A DNA stretch of 64,000 nucleotides from Allium sativum (lineage: Eukaryota; Streptophyta; Magnoliopsida; Asparagales; Amaryllidaceae). Positions 10,920 through 20,589 of this stretch are shown one piece after another; the stretch's first letter is position 1; every line of letters begins with the position of its first letter. The notes under the pieces were generated by a model. The model made no database searches. It was not told where the DNA came from and worked only from the letters and a program-made list of their open reading frames with translations. Both the position numbers and the translations under genes were made by a program. Location of the stretch: NCBI GenBank assembly GCA_030737875.1, contig CM060910.1, forward strand, positions 617,657,303-617,721,302. The letters run 5' to 3'.

Positions 10920-11275
10920 TTAAAGCTCATATCTTTCTATGAACAAAGTCAAGGTGATATCTTTACAAACATGCATAGAATAAATCTATTCATAACATGA
11001 TAGAATCAAAGCTCATAGCTTTCTATGCACAAAGTCAAGGTGATAGCTTTACAAACATGCATAGAATAAATCTATGCATAACATGATAGAATCAAAGCTC
11101 ATAGCTTTCTATGCACAAAGTCAAGGTGATAGCTTTACAAACATGCATAGAATAAATCTATGCATAACATGATAGAATCAAAGCTCATAGCTTTCTATGC
11201 ACAAAGTCAAGGTGATAGCTTTACAAACATGCATAGAATAAATCTATGGATAACATGATAGAATCAAAGCACAAA
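10920..11275 (-). repeat. Tandem repeat of about 86 bp with a palindrome in E
   Basis: Four copies with a spacing of about 86 bp. Each unit has arms ATGCATAGA and TCTATGCAT around ATAAA, for example 11057-11065 with 11071-11079. The first and last copies carry one-base arm changes. It is another inverted-repeat-bearing array in the proposed LTR intron. Confidence 0.85.
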
Positions 11276-11650
11276 TCATACTTAGGCCCAAACTCAAACT
11301 TGCAACATGTCATATTTAACTTCATAGTTAGAATCTAAGAGTAGAATAGGGTTTACAATGCTATAAAGACTTATAAAATAAAATAAGATTGGGACGAAGC
11401 CACTAGCAACTCTAAAAACCCCAAATGAATACAAGCTCCAAGTTGTCTTGAGAAACAAGAAGCTCCTTTGATTTGTATGAAGAAAGATCCTTGTTTTGAT
11501 GAAGAAAGGTGGCTCTTTTACTAGCTTAGGACACTCAAACTTTCATGAAGAGGATGGAGGCCATGATATGAAGATGGAGGCCATGATCAAGAAACATTTT
11601 GGCATAGTTTAGTTGTAGGAATGATTAATGAGGGTTTAGGCTAGGTCTTA

Positions 11651-11663
11651 GGGTCTTTTTATA
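11651..11663 (-). promoter_or_regulatory. TATA box of LTR E
   Basis: On the minus strand, CTATAAAAAGACCC sits in the same context (TAACCTAATC upstream) as the TATA boxes of C and D. It is the likely U3 core promoter. Confidence 0.65.
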
Positions 11664-11821
11664 GAAGATTAGGTTAGTTTAGGTCATAGGATTAACCCTA
11701 GTTCAGATCTAAACCATCAAAAATTGTCATAGGCCAGCAGAACAGACCAGAGAACCAAAACAGGTGCACCAAGCAAGCCAGGGTCAAGCCAGAAAGCTGT
11801 GCAGGTTTCTGGCTCGACACG

Positions 11822-11880
11822 GGCGCACTTCCCAAGTGCGCCAGTGTATTTTTGTGCTGGCGCACTTCACAAGTGCGCCA
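11822..11880 (-). promoter_or_regulatory. Paired palindromes upstream of TATA in E
   Basis: Two palindromes: GGCGCACTT/AAGTGCGCC (11822-11842, spacer CCC) and TGGCGCACTT/AAGTGCGCCA (11858-11880, spacer CAC). They lie about 160-220 bp upstream of the TATA box. LTRs C and D have palindromes in the same place with an unrelated core, GTCGAC. They are possible dimer-binding elements. Confidence 0.6.
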
Positions 11881-12094
11881 GTGCATTTTTGCTTGTTTTC
11901 GGTTTTTCTGCGTAACTTCGTTCGTCCATATCTTCTTCATACGGACTCCGATTTTCAAAATCTTGGACTCTATTTCGCGTATTTTTCCGAGGCGAACGCA
12001 ATGGCACAGCCCGTTTTCCTTGATTCAGATTTTATCATTTAATTCTGCCTTGGTTTATGTTATAACATGTTATTTAAAAATACGGGTTGTTACA

Positions 12095-12503
12095 GTATAC
12101 GGACCACAAATCCTTGAAGCATCTATTTACCCAAAGAGATTTAAACCTGAGGCAACAGCGTTGGGTTGGATTCCTTGCACCCTACGACCTGGATATCCTA
12201 TATACTCCGGGGAAAGCAAACGTAGTGGCAGATGCTCTCAGCAGAAAGAACATGGCTAGCACCAATCTTATCCTTGCCAATCTCATTATTACTCCTTCTT
12301 TGATCGACAAGATCTCTGCCCTTCAAAATGATGATGAGTTTATCCAAAGGATTAGCAAAAGAATTCAAGAAGGCGAACCCACGAGCTTCCGAATTGATGA
12401 CAAAGGAGTTTTGAGGCTACGAGGCCGGATTTGTGTCACAAACATTCCTGAACTTAGAAGAGAAGTTATGGACGAATGTCACAAATCAAGCTCAGTATTC
12501 ATC
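12095..12503 (+). pseudogene. C-terminal RNase H and start of integrase of internal A
   Basis: After solo LTR E the frame resumes with [17 protein letters not shown], then the tether ending [11 protein letters not shown], typical of plant Ty3/gypsy RNase H ends. The integrase N-terminus follows, up to DECHKSS. Here the frame is one base short relative to the HPG motif expected next. Copy B carries the same lesion. The plastid fragment cuts in right after this point. Confidence 0.85.
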
Positions 12504-12852
12504 TACGAATGGAAGTTTAACTCATAAGGAAGCACTTTATGAAGCTTCTCATAATTTGATTAATTTATTTATTCCTTTTCTGCATGCGGAGGAAAGGAAC
12601 ATTCATGTCAAGGAAAATAAAAACAGGTTTATTCCACCTCCTTTTACCTTTCAAAATGGATTAACTAAGCTAAAGAAAAACAAAAAAGGAATTCCATTGA
12701 AATTTATTTTTATTGACCAATTAGAACTATCTCCTAGGCCTATAATTGTCTCAAAAAGTCCAATATACATACATTATTGGACCTTTTGAGTAACAGTCAG
12801 GAGGATCTTATGAGAATTGAATATTTTCGTACAGAAGATGTAAAACGGATAA
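12504..12852 (+). pseudogene. rpoA: Plastid rpoA fragment inserted in integrase (NUPT)
   Basis: This roughly 349-bp segment is absent from copy B at the same site. Its translation matches the C-terminal part of the plastid RNA polymerase alpha subunit, recognised from the family: [28 protein letters not shown], then in another frame [19 protein letters not shown] and EDVKRI. A frameshift lies near 12740-12760 between the two parts, as expected for non-functional nuclear plastid DNA. The right junction returns to the integrase at AGTAAGCAAG, with a few retrotransposon bases lost, which suggests double-strand-break repair with filler DNA. Confidence 0.85.
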
Positions 12853-13314
12853 GAGTAAGCAAGATGTACCACTATCTTAAGCGTACCTTTTGGTGGAGAG
12901 CAATGAAGAGGGACATTTCCTTATATGTTGCCAAGTGTCCCACCTGTCAGCTGGTCAAGAGCGATCAGCAAAAGCTAGCAGGTCTACTGCAGCCATTAGG
13001 AGTTCCTAATTGGAAGTGGGACGAAGTTTCTATGGACTTTATTGATGGTTTGCCTCGGACTAGGAGAGGGAATGATAACATATGGGTGATTGTAGATCGC
13101 TTGACGAAAACTGCTCATTTCATCCATGTCAAATCCAATAGAATGGCTCAAAGTTTGGCACAACTTTATTTAAGAGAGATTGTCGGACTGCATGGAGTTC
13201 CCAGCAGCATTGTCAGTGACCGCGATCCAATATTTACTAGCAAGTTCTGGGAAGCTTTCCAAGAAGAGCTAGGAACCAAGTTGAATATGAGTACAGCTTA
13301 TCACCCTCAGGCAG
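12853..13314 (+). pseudogene. Integrase zinc-binding and catalytic core, part 1 (internal A)
   Basis: Translation shows the Cys pair of the HHCC finger (KCPTCQLVK), then the core start [13 protein letters not shown] with the first catalytic Asp, and [14 protein letters not shown] with the second. It stops after STAYHPQA, where element C is inserted. The catalytic Glu is on the other side, at 28512 onward. Integrase would insert the cDNA; this copy is split and inactive. Confidence 0.87.
13310..13314. repeat. Target site duplication GGCAG (left of element C)
   Basis: GGCAG also follows the element at 28512-28516. Copy B has the site once, apart from one base change. Confidence 0.93.
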
Positions 13315-13570
13315 TGTAACAACCCGTATTTTCAATAACCTATTATAACATAAATCGAGGCAGAATTTAATACTAAAATCTGAATCAAGGTAAACGGGCT
13401 ATGCCATTGCATTCGTCTCGGAAAAATACGCGAAATAGAGTCCGAGTTTTCGAAAATCGGAGTCCGTATGACCCGATTAAGGCCCAATGAAGTTTTCAGA
13501 AAATTGCAAGTTCAAAACAGATTTCAAATTCAAGTTTGAATTTGGAAAATTAGGTCAGATTGGGGGCAGG

Positions 13571-13662
13571 CGGGAAAATTCCCGCCAGAGCACCCAAGTC
13601 GACAGCCCTGTCGACTTGGGAGTCGACTTGGTTGATCCAAGTCGACAGCCCTGTCGACTTGG
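13571..13662 (+). promoter_or_regulatory. GTCGAC palindromes upstream of TATA in C
   Basis: Two near-perfect palindromes: CCCAAGTCGACAG with CTGTCGACTTGGG (13593-13620, spacer CC) and CCAAGTCGACAG with CTGTCGACTTGG (13637-13662). A third, GGCGGGAA/TTCCCGCC, lies just before. They are 140-210 bp upstream of the TATA box. The 3' LTR repeats them at about 25608-25677. Confidence 0.65.
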
Positions 13663-13801
13663 CTGTCGACTTGGCTCAGCCGGGCAGTTTTGCCTGGTGC
13701 GCCATTTTGGGAGATGTGTTGAGTTTGGGGGCCAGATTCGGTTTTGAGGGCTGAGATTGGAACTAGGGTTTAATCCTAAGGCCAAAACTAATCCTAATCT
13801 C

Positions 13802-13810
13802 TATAAATAA
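13802..13810 (+). promoter_or_regulatory. TATA box of the C 5' LTR
   Basis: TATAAATAA after CCTAATCTC, repeated in the 3' LTR at 25817-25825 and matched by D (18360-18366) and E. It is the likely core promoter. Confidence 0.7.
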
Positions 13811-14179
13811 GCCCCTAACCTAACCCTAAATCATCATTATTCATTCTAGTAACTAAACTATGGCAAAATCAATCCTCTCATGGCCTCCACTCTCTTCATA
13901 AAATTTCTAAATTATTTCTATGAGAGATTTTCCATGCATACAATTGTTTTCAAGCTTGTATGAGCATCATTAGCTTGCATTCAAGTCAAGTTTCCATATT
14001 TACATCATAAAGCAAGAGTTTTGATCATTTTGGCTCAAGGGTTTTTCTATTAGAGCTTGCATTTTGGGTCTAATTGATTGCATAAGGGCTTTGTCATATT
14101 TTTGTGTCTTCATAAGCATTGTAAGCCCTATTCTACTTTCATATTTAAACTCTAAAGTTAAATGAATTATGCAAGTTTG

Positions 14180-14480
14180 GTTGACCATGTTATGCTATGC
14201 AAGTTTATCATGTTATGTTATGCAAGTTTGTCATGTTATGATATGCAAGTTTATCATGTTATGATTATGCAAGTATGCCATGTTATGATATGCAAGTTTA
14301 TCATGTTATGTTATGCAAGTATGCCATGTTATGATTGCAAGTTTACCATGTTGTGCTATGCAAGTTTACCATGTTATGCTATGCAAGTTTGCCATGTTGA
14401 GATATGCAAGTTTATCATGTTATGTTATGCAAGTTTGATATGCAAGTTTGCCATATGATATGCAAATTATGTTATGCAAG
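14180..14480 (+). repeat. Tandem ATGCAAGTTT/CATGTTATG repeat in C LTR
   Basis: About a dozen imperfect copies of a 22-27 bp unit. The 3' LTR has the matching array at about 26190-26490 with small differences. The open frames here are repeat translations. Confidence 0.85.
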
Positions 14481-16043
14481 TTTGGGATGATCATTTTGTT
14501 CATGTTATCATGTTATGCAAGCTTATCTTGAGTATATGAACATAAAGCTTCAAGCTTTATGCTAAAGGTTGCATTTTGGCAACATGTAAGTTATCATATC
14601 TCTTATGATAATTTGCATGTGAGGCTAAATGCGAACTTATGGTCATTTCTACATGTCATTTATCACCATGTATCACCAATATGCTAAGTTTGGTTTTATG
14701 CATGCTTTTGAGGCCTAAAAATGTAATATGCAAGTATATGAACATATGTACATTTCATATGCCACCATGTTAAGCTTGTGGCTTCAACGCCTTTATGTCA
14801 TAATTATGCCAAGTTCCCTCTTTCTATCCTTTATGCGCTATTGTGATATGTAAGCGATGGGATTGCGTTTGGGGTTGGGTAAACTTAAAAGACATAAAAA
14901 CATAAGCTTGGGAATTTACCTATTAAGTTAGGTCTACCCTTTGGGAATTTACCTATTAAGTTAGGTCTACCCAAATGCTTGAAAACTTGTAACATGTTTT
15001 GGAAACATGATGGACATGACACTTAGAAAAGATAAGTGTGACCAACTCGAGGTTGGGTTGAGTTTATAGCGTAAACCTACCCGGAACCGACCGGCTTAAC
15101 TAGTTGCTACAAACAATAGGACCCAATGTGAGAAGTTGATCATGTTGTACCTTGAACCCGAGGTTAGACCAAGTTGTGGTGTAAAGCTACCCGGAACCGA
15201 CCGGCTTAACTAGTAACCGCAACAAAGTCTAATGTGAGAGGTTAAGGCACGTTAATTAATGCCTCGTGATTAGGGTTAAATCATGGTCCACTTAATACTT
15301 AACCAATTTTGGGCTTGGTAGATTAATCAGGGTTAAGTCGTGAACTCATCGTTACACTTAACCAAGTTAATCCATGATTAGCAAGAGGGTTAAACCGTAC
15401 TTAACCCACTATAAAATCCTAGCAATGGGGGTCCACTCCAGCAGTAATCCCAAATTTGTATCATCATGACCCTAGGGTCTAGGCTAGGGTGGGGGGCACA
15501 ATTACTGGACTTGAGGTAAGCGACCAAAAACGACGGCAGATTGGTACGCCGGTGTAGTTCCGGGCGGACCATGGTCGTGCACATAGTCCGAAGCCGGGGA
15601 AAACATGCACGGGTACCAGTAGATCGAGACTGTGCACTCATGTTTATGGTGTCCAGGGGTTGCCACCCTAGGGCTTGATACACCCGACGGGAGACCCTGC
15701 ACAGTCTGACTACAATTATGTTTGGGCCGTATTGACACCAACACGTGACGAGTTAGGCTTATAGGGAGCCGATCGACTAGACCGTTTGGTTGGACCGCGT
15801 ATTAGGGTCACTTCATGTTATTGGGCCAAAGCTTGGGCCAAGGGATCAATACTTGTTTATTCAAGTCATGTTAGTTTGCTAGTACACCTGTGGTGCAAAA
15901 CCTTAATCCTGATTATGCGATGACACCTTTATCTACCTTGTTAGTTAATCATTATGCTAGTATGTTGTTATCCATATGTTCATCTCAGCTTTCATCATGC
16001 CAGTTAACTTTATCAGTTTACATTGATTGTATTAGGGCTTACT
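14481..16043 (+). other. C LTR segment without genes
   Basis: LTR sequence inside the proposed intron. It includes a direct repeat of GGGAATTTACCTATTAAGTT (about 14919 and 14941), a repeated CCCGGAACCGACCGGCTTAA block, and two to three GGTTAA...TTAACC units (about 15260-15410). No coding sequence is recognised. Confidence 0.6.
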
Positions 16044-16058
16044 CAGTCTTTTTGACTG
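16044..16058 (+). promoter_or_regulatory. CAGTC-TTTTT-GACTG stem-loop (C 5' LTR)
   Basis: A 5-bp stem with a T5 loop, followed by AC and a pyrimidine run into the proposed splice acceptor. The 3' LTR copy is at 28058-28072. Confidence 0.55.
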
Positions 16059-16490
16059 ACCTGTTTTCCTTTCGCCTCTTTTCTTCCCTTCCCCCCCCCC
16101 CTACCAGGTTCTCAGGGTGGGAATATTGGAGCTTAGCTTGGATTTCTGATCGCTTGCTTGTGGGATTTCAGCTCATGTACGGTCTTGACATGAAGCTAGC
16201 TGTGGTTATCACTTATTTTGGGGATAGTACTTATGTATTTCAGTTTTTCAGTAATGTTGTTTTTATCTAGACTTGTGTAATTGGAAAGTTGACATTATGT
16301 TGTACCAGACTTGTTTTGAAATGGTTTGAAATCTTCCGCTGTTTTATCTATGTTATTTACTCTGTTTACATATATACATATGTTCTTGTTCTGCCTTGGT
16401 ATATCATTATGCATGTTTACCTGATTCAAACGCCCCTCCAAAGTCAGAGTGCTTGCAAGAGCCACCCTGGCGGAGGTGGAGTGTTACATT

Positions 16491-16502
16491 TGGTATCGAA
16501 GC
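16491..16502 (+). other. Primer-binding site of element C (altered)
   Basis: TGGTATCGAAGC begins 2 bp after the LTR. It differs from the initiator tRNA-Met complement (TGGTATCAGAGC) at two adjacent positions, AG to GA. Confidence 0.7.
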
Positions 16503-16687
16503 ATATGGTTTACGAGAAGGAACAAAAAGGTTTTTAGAAAACTTTTGGAAAACTATTTTCAAAACCAAGTTTAAAGTATTTTCCAAAGAAAAGTCTAGTT
16601 TATTTTAAAGGCTATTCCCCAAAAAGCCATTAGAAAAATTCCTTCGTTTTTCTCCATTCTGAATCTATCTTTTTCTTCGTTTTTAGT

Positions 16688-17793
16688 ATGGCCGATAACT
16701 TTGCCATTCCGGAGGGAGTACACGTACCTGTTTGGTATAGGAGACTTTTGGAGGCTAGGGCGACCGAAACCGACCCCGCAGATGTCCCTCCTCCTCCTCC
16801 AGTAGTTAATGTTCCTCCTCCTCCTGTCACTGAGGTTCCTCTTCCTCCTCCCCCTCAGCGTCCACAAGAGGATTTCGCGGAGATTTGCAAAGACCTTAAG
16901 CGATGGGTTGCAAGAATTTTGTTGGGATGGAGACTTCTGTTGAGGCAAGAAACTGGTTAAAGGAAACTGAAAACCTCTTTGCTATCTTAGATATAGAAGA
17001 TCGTATGAAAGTTCTGTTGGCGGTATGGTTATTGAAAGGGGAAGCTGCTTATTGGTGGGTAGTCACCACCACTACTAGACCAATTGAGACTTGGGATGAG
17101 TTTAAAAGAAGGTTTGGACTGAGGTTTTTATCGTCAGCAGAGGAGAACCTTCAGATGGAGAGGTTCCTATCACTAAAGCAAGGGGACATGACCATTAGGG
17201 AATACGTGGATAAGTTTAATCAACTTGCTCGGTTCGGTTTAGACTTGGTTAACACAGCTCAGAAGAAGGCCACGCACTTTGCTCTAGGACTAAACGAGCC
17301 ATTGCGCGGTTTGGCCATATCTCATATACCCATCGGAGCGACCTTCGAGAGTTTGGTGAATGGGGCCCTACTCAATGAAGAGAGTAGGAGTGACAAGAAG
17401 GAAATCAAGATGAATGAGTCTCAAAACAAGGAAACGGAGCGCAAAAAGGAAATGAAAAAGAAGGAGGAGAAGTCTAAAGATAAGAAGGAAAAGAAGTGCT
17501 TTACTTGTGGAAGCTCGACTTATCTAAACATGGATTGCAGGAAAAGGAAGGGCACTTGCTTTAACTGTGGAGAAATGGGACACTTCACTGGGGATTGCCC
17601 GAAGAAGCGAGGGCAAGGCCAGGGTCAGACTCAACGTGCTGGACCTTCAGGAGGGCAAGTTCATGCTCTCAATGCCGCTCCAGTTCCCGATCGAGGTAGT
17701 ATTTCTGTTGAAAGCCTTGTATATATTTCTGATTTTTCAGTTCGTACCTTGTTTGATTGTGGTGCATCACATAGTTTATCTCGTCTGATCTAG
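16688..17793 (+). pseudogene. gag and start of protease of element C
   Basis: The ATG at 16688 opens a Pro-rich N-terminus (PPPPPVVNVPPPP). A frame change at about 16900 moves the reading to the frame of 16903-17793, which has the gag core (EARNWLKETE, AAYWW, DMTIREYVDKFNQLARF) and a Lys/Glu-rich part. Two zinc knuckles follow: CFTCGSSTYLNMDC (17497-17538, His replaced by Tyr) and CFNCGEMGHFTGDC (17557-17598). The protease active site reads FDCGASHS rather than D-S/T-G. The frame ends at a TAG at 17791-17793; solo LTR D interrupts the protease 95 bp later. Confidence 0.85.
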
Positions 17794-17881
17794 TTGAAAG
17801 TTTGCACCTAAGTACTAGTCTAGTTAATGATCCCGTGTGTGTTTCAAATCCAATTGGGGGTTCCGCCCATTTGTCTATTAT

Positions 17882-17886
17882 CTACG
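17882..17886. repeat. Target site duplication CTACG (left of solo LTR D)
   Basis: CTACG is repeated at 22455-22459, directly after D. Confidence 0.95.
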
Positions 17887-18141
17887 TGTAACAACCCGAA
17901 TTTTTACAACACGTTAAATCAAGAATCAAGACAGAATTAAATTATAAATTCTGAATCAAGTGAAACGGTCTGTGCCATTGCGTTCGTCTCGGAAAAATAC
18001 GCGAAATAGAGGCCGAGTTTTCGAGAATCGGAGTCCGTATGACCCGTTAAAGGCCCAAAGAAGATTTCTGGAAATTTGAACTTCGGAAATAGCTTTGAAA
18101 ATCAGATCTGGGGCTAGGCGGGAAGTTTCCAGCCTAGGCCA

Positions 18142-18230
18142 CGTCGACAGGGCTGTCGACAGGCCTGTCGACTTGGGCCCAGACCAAGTCGACAGCCCTG
18201 TCGACTTGCCTGTCGACAGGGGGTGGCCGG
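18142..18230 (+). promoter_or_regulatory. GTCGAC palindromes upstream of TATA in D
   Basis: A cluster of GTCGACAG/CTGTCGAC motifs, including CAAGTCGACAG with CTGTCGACTTG (18185-18208, spacer CC). It has the same position and core as in C but a different arrangement. Confidence 0.6.
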
Positions 18231-18359
18231 GGCAAGTTGCCTGGCGCACCTGTTTGTCTCACCTGGTCTTGTTCTTGGGCTGGTTCTGGAAGCTTCCGAG
18301 ATCTGATGGTCCTGATCTATCCTAGGGTTAATCTAAGGGCCTAAAACTATCCTAATCTC

Positions 18360-18366
18360 TATAAAA
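18360..18366 (+). promoter_or_regulatory. TATA box of LTR D
   Basis: TATAAAA after CCTAATCTC, the same context as in C. Confidence 0.65.
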
Positions 18367-18639
18367 TGACCCTAAACCTAACCTAAATCCCTAAAAATCA
18401 AACCTAGCAACTAAGTGCTGCCAAAATCAATTTTGATCATGGCCTCCATCTCCAATCCCTAGAGCCTATGCATTCAAATCGGGTTCAAATCAAAAGATGC
18501 AAGCTTGCTACACCAAATAGAGGCCAAATCAACATTGCTATGCGAGTTTCATGATGGTTCTTCTTCAAAGGAGCCACCTTTCTTCGTCAAGATGATGCAT
18601 GATCCCTTTCCTAAGCCTTGCCTATGTAAGTTCTAGCTA

Positions 18640-19690
18640 CTTGTAGATTTAAACGATGATTTTGATGTGACATGGGATAAAATGCAAAGTAACATGAGTA
18701 TGTTAGCCTATAGGAACCTAGTTTGCCTCTTTAGCATGAACATATGACTTTGGGTTATGTTGTAGCGACTAAACCATGCTATTCATGTTACATTGGACCT
18801 AGTTTGCCATGCAAGATTTGACCTTTGCTTGTGGTATGTTAGCATGCACACTTGAAACCACTTTGACTCATGAAACATGTGCATGAATGTGACTTTGAGG
18901 CTATGCAAGTATATGAACCCGAAATCCCTTATGATAATATGCAAGTTTACCTTTTTATCACATGAGTAACATGGGCATGTTCATCCCTTCATGATAGGTT
19001 TATGACATGAACACTTATGCAAGTTATCCCCTTTTATGCTATGCATGTTTGTGGCCAAATTACCTTATGACACTATGCATGTTTATGGCCAATCCCTTTA
19101 TGATGTTATGCATGTGGTAGCCAAGCCCTTTTTGGCATCATGCATGTTTTGAGACCAATATGTGACATAGTATCCTTACTATGTTGACTCGCTTTGCTTG
19201 CGTTGGGAAAACACGATTTTGGGTAGTTAGATAAACATGAACATGTCGCGAAATCTTAACTTGAATATGACATGTGTTTATACTTGAAAATATGACTTGA
19301 AATATGAACATGGAAGTTAACATGTAAATATGCATAAAAACATGGGCTTGGGAATTTACCTATTAAGTTAGGTCTACCCATTGGGAATTTACCTATTAAG
19401 TTAGGTCTACCCAATTGCTTGAAAACTTGACCATGAACATGACACTAGGCTAAACATGAAAGTGGCCAACTCGAGGTTGGGTTGATTTCATAGCATAAAT
19501 CTACCCGGACCCGCCCGGCTTAACTAGTAGCTACAAACAATAGGATCCAATGTGAGAAGTTGGTCATGTCGCGCTTAAGACCCGAGGTTAGACTAAGTTG
19601 TGGTGTAAATCTACCCGGACCCGCCCGGCTTAACTAGTAACCACAACAAGGTCTAATGTGAGAGGTTAAGAGTGCATTAATTAAATTAAT
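18640..19690 (+). other. D LTR segment without genes
   Basis: AT-rich, ATG/CATG-rich LTR sequence with short ATGCAAGTT-like repeats, the doubled GGGAATTTACCTATTAAGTT (about 19352 and 19382) and the doubled CCCGGACCCGCCCGGCTTAA block also seen in C and E. No coding sequence is recognised. Confidence 0.55.
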
Positions 19691-19699
19691 GCCACATGA

Positions 19700-20580
19700 T
19701 AAGGTTAAGTAAATTTGACTAATGACACTTAACCGATATGACACGAATGGGTAGGTTAAGTGGGACCGGACTTGATTTCTTAATGACACTTAACCATGCA
19801 GGATGATTAGGGGATGAGGTTAAGTAATTTACACTTAACCAATCCGACTTGGTAATTAGATGAGGTTAAGTAATTAAGACTTAACTAACCTAAACACGGT
19901 AATTAGACGGGGTTAGGTAATTGATACTTAACTAACCTAACCACGGTAATTAGATGGGGTTAAGTAATCCACACTTAACTAATCTAAACACGGTAATTCG
20001 ATGGGGTTAAGTTAAACACTTAACCAATTTAAACTTGGTAATTCAATGAGGTTAAGTAACCAATAATTAACCAACTTAATGTGATAATTTAATGGGGTTA
20101 AGCAACTTATACTTAACCAATTATACATGATGATTTAATGTGGTTAAGTGACCTAAACTTAACCAATCTAACTCGTTAATTTGATGTGGTTAAGTGACCT
20201 AAACTTAACAAATCTAACTCGTTAATTGGATGTGGTTAAGTGACCTATACTTAGCCAATCTAACTCGTGAATTTATGGAGGTTAAGTTAACCCATACTTA
20301 ACCAATATAACGTGAAAACATGATAAGGCTAAGTCACGAATCACTTGAATACGCTTGACCGATTTGACTCGGTAATTTGACAAGGTCAAGTTAATTTATA
20401 TAATTAACCAATCTAAAATGATAATTAGACGAGGTTAAGTTATGGATTGCTTAATATACTTAGCCAACTTGACACATGGTTTGTAGGGTTAAGTCTTGGA
20501 CTTGGATACTTAGCCAATTTTGACATGGTTTGTAGACGGGCTAAGTTATGAACTTAAGTGACACTTAACCCATTAGATAA
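19700..20580 (+). repeat. Expanded GGTTAAGT...ACTTAACC inverted-repeat array in D
   Basis: Roughly 15 to 18 units of about 50-60 bp. Each has GGTTAAGT, a 5-20 nt gap, ACTTAACC, then a spacer such as AATCTAACTCGTTAATTTGA. C and E have only a few units. Arms are mostly kept; some have single changes (GGCTAAGT, CTTGACC). Confidence 0.85.
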
Positions 20581-20589
20581 ACCCTAATT

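Larger units (their letters stand above)
9080..11356 (-). other. Putative LTR leader intron (E)
   Basis: On the minus strand, CATT|GTAAACCC (donor, plus 11351-11356) leads to a C-run ending CCAG|GTTTACAGGG (acceptor AG at plus 9080-9081). The stem-loop CAGTC-TTTTT-GACTGAC (plus 9125-9139) lies upstream of the C-run and supplies a branch-point-like TGACTGAC. The 2277-nt span holds all the tandem repeats of this LTR. About 1.1 kb lies outside it, as in C and D. Confidence 0.5.
8719..12094 (-). mobile_element. Solo LTR E (3376 bp, family related to C and D)
   Basis: The element begins TGTAACACC and ends GTTGTTACA on the plus strand with perfect 5-bp target duplication. Its reverse complement ends with the same GC-rich tail (GGTGGGGTGTTACA) as the LTRs of C and D, which fixes the minus orientation. 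There is no internal region, so it is a solo LTR left by LTR-LTR recombination. On the minus strand it holds paired palindromes, a TATA box, a proposed leader intron with three sorts of tandem repeats, and a C-run plus AG before the tail. Confidence 0.92.
14121..16107 (+). other. Putative LTR leader intron (C)
   Basis: Donor GTAAGC at 14121 after AGCATT. Acceptor AG at 16106-16107 after a long C/T run. The stem-loop and TGACTGAC at 16044-16060 give a plausible branch point about 45 nt upstream. The 3' LTR has the same sites. Leaving out this 1987-nt span gives about 1.19 kb of LTR, close to D (1.08 kb) and E (1.10 kb). Confidence 0.5.
13315..16488 (+). repeat. 5' LTR of element C (3174 bp)
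   Basis: Begins TGTAACAACCCG, ends GGAGTGTTACA. Contains paired GTCGAC palindromes, a TATA box, a proposed leader intron with an ATGCAAGTTT-type tandem repeat, the CAGTC stem-loop and a C-run with AG. Matches the 3' LTR at 25330-28511 almost base for base. Confidence 0.95.

Noticed and set aside
8719..12094. Full retrotransposon or gene insertion in RNase H
   Set aside because: No PBS, purine tract or coding region inside, and the ends match single LTRs of C and D; hence a solo LTR.
14162..14458. 98-codon frame with repeated MQV/CYASL peptides in LTR C
   Set aside because: It is a repeat translation, altered in the 3' LTR.
15390..15744. Two minus-strand frames of 97 and 80 codons in LTR C
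   Set aside because: They are antisense to the element, lie in the proposed leader intron, and have no recognisable domain.
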